Below are positions 58,323 to 64,000 of a stretch of DNA of 64,000 nucleotides, one piece after another. Position numbers and translations under genes: made by a program. The first letter of the stretch is position 1; each line of letters starts with the position of its first letter. The DNA comes from Proteobacteria bacterium DTSAM18 (GTDB lineage: Bacteria > Myxococcota_A > UBA796 > GCA-2862545), in the NCBI GenBank assembly GCA_028767165.1, contig JARACJ010000006.1, forward strand, positions 1-64,000. The letters run 5' to 3'. The notes beneath the pieces were generated by a model. That model was not told where the DNA came from, ran no database searches, and was given only the letters and a program-made list of their open reading frames with translations.

Positions 58323-59066
58323 ATGCGCGTCGAGACCATCCGAATGTCCGGTGGTGAGGGCCACCTCGAGCTCTGCAACAGCGAGGGCGAGACCGCCTTG
58401 CTGGTCGACGGACTCCCGGCCGCCCTCGTGTGGACGAACGCCGGAGACCAGGGCCCGTGCACGGTGCTTCGCGCCCATGACACGGCCCACCTCGAGGAGG
58501 ACGGCATCGACGCCGGCCCCCCGGTCCGAACCATCCTCCCCGAGGTGTCCCTCATGGAGCAGGTCGAGCCCCTGCTCGCGCTGTATGCGGACGGCCTGTA
58601 CGAGGTGGCCTACGAGGATCACGTCGAGATGTTCGACGAGGACGATCCCCAGGAGCCGCAGGCCCCCGAGCCCTTCCTGAACTGGGTGGGCCTGAAGTCC
58701 ATGGAGGCCGACGGCGGTCTGCTCCTCGGCACCCGCCCCCGCGACCTGCTCGACCCCGCCATGGTCGACAGCCTGCACCGGCGGCTGCAGCTCGGCATCC
58801 GGCCCCCCGTCGTGATCACCCGTGCCCTGCACAGCCCCGTGGCGTTCATCCTCGATGGCCACCACCTCATGGAGGCCTACCAGCGTCTCGGTCAGCCTGT
58901 ACCCGTGCTGACCATCACGTCGCTGCAGCCCCGGCAGCTGTCCCCCGAGGAGGGCTGCGAGCTCATCCGACTCGCCTACGCCCAGATCGCCGACATCACG
59001 GCAGCCCACTACCGGGCGAGCCGCCTCGCGCACCAGCGCAGGCACGCGGTCGGCCAGGCCCACTGA
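58323..59066 (+). CDS. Protein with ParB/sulfiredoxin-like motif, function unknown
   Basis: A 247-residue soluble protein. The C-terminal part contains VVITRALHSPVAFILDGHHL then MEAYQRLGQPVPVLTI, a close match to the ParB/Srx fold motif in which ILDGHHR-type segments form the nucleotide/DNA-binding core. The N-terminal 130 residues are acidic (EMFDEDDPQEPQAPEP) and not recognised. Chromosome partition is unlikely as no parA is near and no helix-turn-helix is evident. A nuclease, kinase or binding role is possible. It ends in a strong hairpin. Confidence 0.75.
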   Translation: MRVETIRMSGGEGHLELCNSEGETALLVDGLPAALVWTNAGDQGPCTVLRAHDTAHLEEDGIDAGPPVRTILPEVSLMEQVEPLLALYADGLYEVAYEDHVEMFDEDDPQEPQAPEPFLNWVGLKSMEADGGLLLGTRPRDLLDPAMVDSLHRRLQLGIRPPVVITRALHSPVAFILDGHHLMEAYQRLGQPVPVLTITSLQPRQLSPEEGCELIRLAYAQIADITAAHYRASRLAHQRRHAVGQAH

Positions 59067-59085
59067 GCCCGTTCCGGACGCACGA

Positions 59086-59118
59086 AGGGCGCGCCCGCCG
59101 AGCTGGCGGGCGCGCCCT
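59086..59118. terminator. Perfect 14-bp hairpin between convergent genes
   Basis: AGGGCGCGCCCGCC pairs exactly with GGCGGGCGCGCCCT around GAGCT. It lies 19 bases past the plus-strand stop and 28 bases past the minus-strand stop of the M16 gene. No long T-run follows on either side, so strength rather than tract would stop transcription. Confidence 0.7.
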
Positions 59119-59146
59119 GTGCTGTTCCGGACGCAGCCTGGGTGGC

Positions 59147-61996
59147 TCAGCCTTCGTCTTCGGAAGGTGAGACCACCATCATCAGGTAGCGATCCTCGTC
59201 GAGCAGCTCGTTGGCCGTCTTGCGGATGCGCTCCGCGTCGACCTTCAGCAGCCGCCGCTCGTACTCGAGCATGTCGTGGGGGTTCTCGCCCCGACGCAGG
59301 TAGGAGGTGAGCTCTGCCAGCCAGAAGCCGTTATCCTTGGACTCGCTCTCGCGCTTGCGCAGCTGCTGGGTGGTGAGGGTCGCCATGTAGCTGGAGCCGA
59401 CCTTCTCCGACTTCACCTGCTCGATGACCTCCCACATCGCCTCGATGAGCTCCTTCTCCCGGGAGGGGTCGCCCTCGAAGCTGATCTGGATCTGGTACGC
59501 CCCCCTGGGAATGCTGGCCGCGTTCGTGGTGACGGAGACGCCGTAGGTGCCGCCGAGCTCCTCCCGCAGCTTCTCGCCCATGCCGGTCTTCAGGACCTCA
59601 CCGAGCGCCATCAGCTCCATGCGGTTCTCCGGCGTGGCATCGAAGGGGCCGTAGAAGGCCGTCTTCACCCGGAAGCGGGGCGTGGAGCCGCGATCCGCCC
59701 GGATGACCCTCGCCTGATCGATGGGACGCCGCCCCCGGTCGACCCAGGTGTCGGCCTTGCCCTCCGCCGGCAACGAGGCGAGGTAGCGCTCGGCCAGCGG
59801 CCGGAGCTCCTCGGGCGTGACGTTGCCGACGAACAGGAAGGTCATGTCGGACAGGTTGCTGAAGCGCTGGTTGTAGATGCGCTCGGAGCCTTCGAGGGAC
59901 ATCTGCTGCAGATCCTCGACGACCCAGGGGTTGGCCCGGATGTCGTCGCCCCACAGGGTCTCGGACCACAGCTGCTCCGCCTTGTAGTCGGGCAGGTTCA
60001 CCTCGTTGCGCAGGCCCTCGAGCCGGCGCTCCTTCTCCCGATCGAAGGCCGACTGCTCGAAGCGGGGCTCGGTGAGACCGAGCACCAGCAGCTGCATGGC
60101 CGTCTCCAGGTCGCCGCGGGAGGAGCCGCCGGTGACCCCCTCGAAGTACTCGCCGATGTAGGGGGCCACATGGACCCGCTTGCCCGCCATGAGCCGGGAC
60201 AGGGTGATCGCATCGTGCTCGGCCACGCCGGACTCGAGCATGATGGAGCCCGAGGTGACGCCCGCGATGTAGTCCTGATCGTCGATCAGGCTCAGGCCAC
60301 CTGGGGCGAACGCGGAGAACAGGACCACGTCCGAGCGGAAGTCGGTGGACTTCACGAGGACCCTCGCGCCATTGGACAGGGTCCAGGTGTGCAGGTCCAG
60401 GGCCTCGTCGTAGGTCTCGGCGACCACGGAGCCCGGCGTGGGCAGGGTGCTCATCAGGGGAACGGCCTCTGCCTCGGCCTTGGGCGGCTCGATCTGCATC
60501 GCGCCCACCTCGTCGATCACCGCGAGCAGCTGGGCGTCCGTGGGAACGGCCAGGCCGGGCTTGTCGGGCATGATCGCCATCACCGACCGGCTCTTGCCGG
60601 TCAGCCACTCGTCTCGCACGTGGGCGTTGATCTCGTCGGCGGAGATGTCGGGCACGTAGGCCTGCACCATGGCATCCTCGTACTCGATGCCGGGCATCGG
60701 CTCGCCGGTGAGGTACACCCGCAGCAGCTCCTCGATGTGCTCGGCGGAGTCGGTGGTCTCCTTCTCCTCGATCCAGGCATCGATGGCGGCGAACATCTCC
60801 TTGCGCGCCCGCTCGACCTCGATCTCGCTGAAGCCGTAGCGCTTCATGCGCTCCACCTCGATGAGCGCGTCCCGCAGGGCATCGACCTCGCGCCCCTCCT
60901 TGGCCAGCACCTGCAGGCTCTGGGCAGCGCGCTCGTGTCCGAGGGGACTCAGGCCGATGCCCGCGAACTGGTAGGCCACGTCCGCATCCTGACCGCGCAC
61001 CGCGAGGCGCTCGTTCATCAGGTAGGTGGCCATGTTGTGCACCTCGAGCTCCCGGTAGGCCTCGTGGGTGTTGCTCTGGACGTTGTCGACCTTGTCCATC
61101 ACGCTCAGCACCGACTGGGAGACCTCCTCATCGGCCAGCACCCCCACGAGCACCTCGTCGTGGTCGGGAATGCGGTGGTAGGTGCGCTTCCTGGCGGGCT
61201 TGGGGTTCTCGAGATCCCCGAGGTACTCCTGCACGAGCCGCTCGACCTGCTTCGTGTCGACATCACCGACCACCATGACGGCCATGAGCTCGGGCCGGTA
61301 CCAGGTCTCGTAGAAGCGCACGGCCGCATCACAGTCGAACTGTGCGAGGTGGTCGCCGGAGCCGATGGGCCGACGATCCAGGTACAGGGAGTCTCCGAAC
61401 ATCAGGGGCAGCGTGAAGTCGGACACGCGCGCGCCCACACCTTGATCCAGGCGCCACTCCTCGAGCACCACGCCGCGCTCCTTCTCGCACTCGACGGGAT
61501 CGAACGTGACGCCCTGGGCCCAGTCCCGCAGCACGAGGAACGAGTCCTCGATGTACGCCGGATCATCGCTCGGGATCTGCAGCTTGTAGACCGTCTCGTC
61601 GAAGGACGTGTAGGCGTTCAGGTGGGCGCCGAAGCGCGCGCCGATGGACTCGAGCCACAGCACGAGCTCGTTGCCCTCGAAGTGCTCGGTGCCGTTGAAC
61701 GCCATGTGCTCCACGAAGTGGGCCAGGCCACGCTGATCATCCTCCTCGAGGATGGAGCCTGCCTTGACCACCAGCCGGAGCTCCGCCCGCCCTGCCGGCA
61801 GACCGTTCTCCTCGACGTACCATGTGAGCCCGTTCGGGAGCTGCCCCATGGTGACGCCAGGATCCACCGGAAGCTCGGTGGAGAGATCCAGCGGAAGACG
61901 AAGTTCCGTTCCCTGTTCCACGACGGAGGTACCCGGAGACTTCGCACAGGCTCCGAGCAGACCCAGGAACACCACCAAACCACGCGCTACGCCCAT
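59147..61996 (-). CDS. Full-length M16 (pitrilysin-type) zinc peptidase, lipoprotein
   Basis: A 949-residue peptidase with four M16 domains in one chain, as in PqqL/pitrilysin-like enzymes. The zinc motif is H93-F-V-E96-H97 (LAHFVEHMAFNGTEHF), and the distal Glu lies in the VECEKERGVVLEEW segment. The C-terminal half has LREELGGTYGVS, the substrate-holding motif. The signal peptide ends in lipobox LGAC (C17), so it is envelope-bound and likely periplasmic. ATG 61996 has GGAG 7 bases upstream; a GTG at 62002 is the alternative. This is the window's third M16 protein and is not linked to the pair at 14.4 kb. Confidence 0.94.
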   Translation of the reverse strand: MGVARGLVVFLGLLGACAKSPGTSVVEQGTELRLPLDLSTELPVDPGVTMGQLPNGLTWYVEENGLPAGRAELRLVVKAGSILEEDDQRGLAHFVEHMAFNGTEHFEGNELVLWLESIGARFGAHLNAYTSFDETVYKLQIPSDDPAYIEDSFLVLRDWAQGVTFDPVECEKERGVVLEEWRLDQGVGARVSDFTLPLMFGDSLYLDRRPIGSGDHLAQFDCDAAVRFYETWYRPELMAVMVVGDVDTKQVERLVQEYLGDLENPKPARKRTYHRIPDHDEVLVGVLADEEVSQSVLSVMDKVDNVQSNTHEAYRELEVHNMATYLMNERLAVRGQDADVAYQFAGIGLSPLGHERAAQSLQVLAKEGREVDALRDALIEVERMKRYGFSEIEVERARKEMFAAIDAWIEEKETTDSAEHIEELLRVYLTGEPMPGIEYEDAMVQAYVPDISADEINAHVRDEWLTGKSRSVMAIMPDKPGLAVPTDAQLLAVIDEVGAMQIEPPKAEAEAVPLMSTLPTPGSVVAETYDEALDLHTWTLSNGARVLVKSTDFRSDVVLFSAFAPGGLSLIDDQDYIAGVTSGSIMLESGVAEHDAITLSRLMAGKRVHVAPYIGEYFEGVTGGSSRGDLETAMQLLVLGLTEPRFEQSAFDREKERRLEGLRNEVNLPDYKAEQLWSETLWGDDIRANPWVVEDLQQMSLEGSERIYNQRFSNLSDMTFLFVGNVTPEELRPLAERYLASLPAEGKADTWVDRGRRPIDQARVIRADRGSTPRFRVKTAFYGPFDATPENRMELMALGEVLKTGMGEKLREELGGTYGVSVTTNAASIPRGAYQIQISFEGDPSREKELIEAMWEVIEQVKSEKVGSSYMATLTTQQLRKRESESKDNGFWLAELTSYLRRGENPHDMLEYERRLLKVDAERIRKTANELLDEDRYLMMVVSPSEDEG

Positions 61997-62134
61997 CTTC
62001 ACTCCGGTGCGAGGACCTCGTTACCGTAACCCGGCCGTCGAGACTGCCCATCGGCAGCACGGGGCCATTCTGCACAGGAGACGTCTGCCAATGCCAGTCC
62101 GCAATGGGGCTGTCAGAAGTGCTATGGCGTCATC

Positions 62135-64000
62135 GTGACCATCCGCTTCCACGACGACGAGCTCCTCCTCACCCTGAGCGTCGGCGATCTGCTCCGCAGG
62201 TTCGGCCCGCAGGGCCACCTCACCGTGGATTCGCCGAGCCGATCCGCCCACAGGCTCGCCCGCGGCCAGCAGGCCCACCGCGACTGGCAGCAGGCCCGGG
62301 CCGCCCACGAACCCGGCTTCCAGGCCGAGGTGGTCGTGCGTCGGGAGCTCCTGGTGGGCCGGTGGCGGGTGGAGCTGATGGGGCGCATCGATGGCCTCAG
62401 CCACCACGGAGAGCAGGCCGTCGTGGAGGAGCTGAAGACCACCATCCTGCCCGCCGGTCGTCTGTACGGCACCGCCGAGGCCGACTGGCCCCTGTACGTG
62501 GCGCAGCTGCAGCTGTACCTGTGGCTCCTGGACCACACCGGCCCCGTCTCCGGCGAGCTCATCCTCACCTCACTCACCGACGGCGCCCAGCACGTCATCG
62601 GGGTGCCCTCCCGTCTCGACGCCACGGCGGACTGGGCCTCGGAGCGGCTGCACCGCCTCATCGACACCCACGAGCGCTGGCAGGAGCGGCTGACCCTGCG
62701 CCGTTCCTGGACCGTACCCGAGCCCTTCGATGCATGGCGCGAGGGCCAGGCCGCCATCACCGAACAGGTGCACGACGCCCTCCTGCACGGCGGACAGACC
62801 CTGGTGCAGGCCCCCACCGGTCTCGGCAAGACCGCCGCCGTGCTCCAGGGGGCCCTCCGCCACGGCCTCGCCCACGATCGACGCCTGTTCTGGGCCACCG
62901 CCAGGAACACCCAGCGCCAACCCATCCAGGATGCCCTGCAGCGCCTGCGCGACCGCGGGCTTCCGGTGCGTTCCGCGGCACTGCAGTCCAAGGCCTCCCT
63001 GTGCCTGATGGACGAGGTCCACTGTCACCCGGACGCCTGCCCCCACGCCGACGGCTACCACGACAAGGTGCACGGCGCGGGCCTGCTGCAACAGGCCTGC
63101 AAGGAGCCCCACCTCGATGGCGAGTGGGCCACGGAGCAGGGCACCCGCCACGAGGTGTGCCCCCACCAGCTCCTCGTCGAGGCCGCCGGCGAGACCGACG
63201 TCGTCATCGGCGACATGAACCTCGTGTTCTCTCCCGGCGCCCAGCAGAAGCGCTGGTTCGGCCCGGAGCAGGCGGAGACCTGGACCGTCGTCAGCGACGA
63301 GGCCCACCAGCTGGTCGACCGCGCCCGCGGTTGGGGCAGCCCTTCGCTGTCCATCTCCGCGCTGCGCCTGGCCCACGAGGCCCTGCAGGCCCACGAAGCC
63401 ACCCGGGGATCGATCTTCGCCCACACCCTGCAGCAGGCGCTGGCGTGGGTCTGGGACGTGCTCGACACCGCGGCCCCCTCCGCCGACGGCTGGTCGCCCG
63501 ATGGCTGGTCGGTGCTCGATCCCCTCCGGGACGCCCTCCAACCCCTGGCCGACCAGCTCGACGTCCTCGGCTTCGAGATGGCGGTGCTCCGCCAGCTGCA
63601 CGACGATCTCGATCCCGAGCGCCACTGGCAGCGCGCCAGCCGGGCCTTGTCCGCCATCGACCAGGTCCTCCGCGAGGGAGGCGAGCACCATCGCCTGATC
63701 GGGGGTGGAAGCCCCGGCCAGGAGCGCCTGCAGGTGGTCTGTCTCCACCCGGGCTTCTGGACGGGCCAGACCCTGCCCCTGCTCGGCGGCTGGATCGGCG
63801 CCTCCGCCACGCTCGACCCGCCGGACTACTACCGGCGCACGTTGGATCTGTCCCCCGAGGCCACCTGGCACACCCGCTCCTCGCCGTTCGATCCCGCGCG
63901 CCGCCTGGTCCTCGTCTCGCCCCGCATCTCCACCCTGTACGCCGACCGGGTCGCCCATGCGGAGCGCACGGCGCGGCTGCTGTGGGACTGCATGCAGGAG
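62135..64000 (+). CDS. PD-(D/E)XK nuclease fused to XPD/DinG-type Fe-S helicase (partial)
   Basis: 622 codons are visible and the frame runs off the window. Residues 1-150 form a RecB/Cas4-like nuclease: H48, GRID86, E99-L-K101 and QLQLYLW. A superfamily 2 helicase of the XPD/DinG type follows with Walker A APTGLGKT (K232), DEAH at 388-391, and cysteines C290, C297, C302, C322 and C342, which could hold the 4Fe-4S cluster. The CPHQLLVEAA and IGDMNLVFSP segments match this family. It probably unwinds and cuts branched or damaged DNA. The GTG start at 62135 lacks a clear Shine-Dalgarno sequence, so the start is uncertain. It is divergent from the M16 gene. Confidence 0.88.
   Translation, partial: MTIRFHDDELLLTLSVGDLLRRFGPQGHLTVDSPSRSAHRLARGQQAHRDWQQARAAHEPGFQAEVVVRRELLVGRWRVELMGRIDGLSHHGEQAVVEELKTTILPAGRLYGTAEADWPLYVAQLQLYLWLLDHTGPVSGELILTSLTDGAQHVIGVPSRLDATADWASERLHRLIDTHERWQERLTLRRSWTVPEPFDAWREGQAAITEQVHDALLHGGQTLVQAPTGLGKTAAVLQGALRHGLAHDRRLFWATARNTQRQPIQDALQRLRDRGLPVRSAALQSKASLCLMDEVHCHPDACPHADGYHDKVHGAGLLQQACKEPHLDGEWATEQGTRHEVCPHQLLVEAAGETDVVIGDMNLVFSPGAQQKRWFGPEQAETWTVVSDEAHQLVDRARGWGSPSLSISALRLAHEALQAHEATRGSIFAHTLQQALAWVWDVLDTAAPSADGWSPDGWSVLDPLRDALQPLADQLDVLGFEMAVLRQLHDDLDPERHWQRASRALSAIDQVLREGGEHHRLIGGGSPGQERLQVVCLHPGFWTGQTLPLLGGWIGASATLDPPDYYRRTLDLSPEATWHTRSSPFDPARRLVLVSPRISTLYADRVAHAERTARLLWDCMQE

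Noticed and set aside
62091-62138. ATG-initiated short frame just before the nuclease-helicase
   Set aside because: It stops after 15 codons and has no features. The in-frame GTG at 62135 is the better start of the large protein.

Overview
The window is 64 kb of very GC-rich, densely coded bacterial DNA. Several features point to a myxobacterium-like (Myxococcota or related deltaproteobacterial) chromosome, probably aquatic. These are a Hanks-type Ser/Thr kinase fused to a membrane anchor, many lipoproteins, surface proteins ending in Cys-rich/transmembrane/Arg sorting tails of the MYXO-CTERM type, a giant MopE-type Asp/Cys repeat protein, and a caa3-type oxidase operon. The assignment rests on gene content only. 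I saw no tRNA, rRNA, insertion sequence, integrase or CRISPR array.

Layout. 1-4.7 kb: the tail of an unknown gene, queE, then a co-directional run of secreted proteins of unknown function. 4.7-14 kb: aerobic respiration. SURF1 lies on the plus strand. On the minus strand a tightly coupled operon ctaB-ctaC-ctaD-ctaE-subunit IV/cytochrome c ends at a clear terminator, followed by ctaG, a His-rich YtkA-like lipoprotein and a di-haem peroxidase. 14.4-21.7 kb: two M16 peptidase subunits, ilvE, an aconitase-superfamily fusion with swapped domain order, exonuclease III and a TGS1-like methyltransferase. 21.7-24.3 kb: a surface protein with a sorting tail and a THUMP RNA methyltransferase. 24.5-31.7 kb: Ser/Thr kinase, TPR-containing TonB-dependent receptor, lipoprotein, class II DAHP synthase and a secreted TonB C-terminal-domain protein.

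32-44.4 kb is a single minus-strand gene of about 4,139 codons with roughly 23 Asp/Cys-rich MopE-like units. 44.6-50.3 kb: a 46-codon ccoS, a secreted phospholipase D-like protein, aconitase acnA, bacterioferritin and its ferredoxin. 50.4-59.1 kb: an O-antigen ligase-like protein, a small membrane protein, a dicarboxylate/amino-acid symporter, a GlnRS with a YqeY/GatB-type tail, a PhnA-like zinc protein, DksA and a protein with a ParB-like motif. 59.1-64 kb: a large pitrilysin-type lipoprotein and, running off the window, a PD-(D/E)XK nuclease fused to an XPD/DinG-type iron-sulfur helicase.

The most coherent system is the oxidase. It carries two separate fused cytochrome c modules and a textbook EF-hand loop inserted in the cytochrome c domain of subunit II, and it is surrounded by its own haem- and copper-assembly factors. 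Acidic motifs of calcium-binding type recur in other envelope proteins here (the giant repeat protein, the 28.6 kb lipoprotein, the PLD protein). This suggests, but does not prove, an envelope adapted to abundant calcium. Starts were chosen from Shine-Dalgarno sequences, stop/start overlaps and signal peptides, and several use GTG or TTG.
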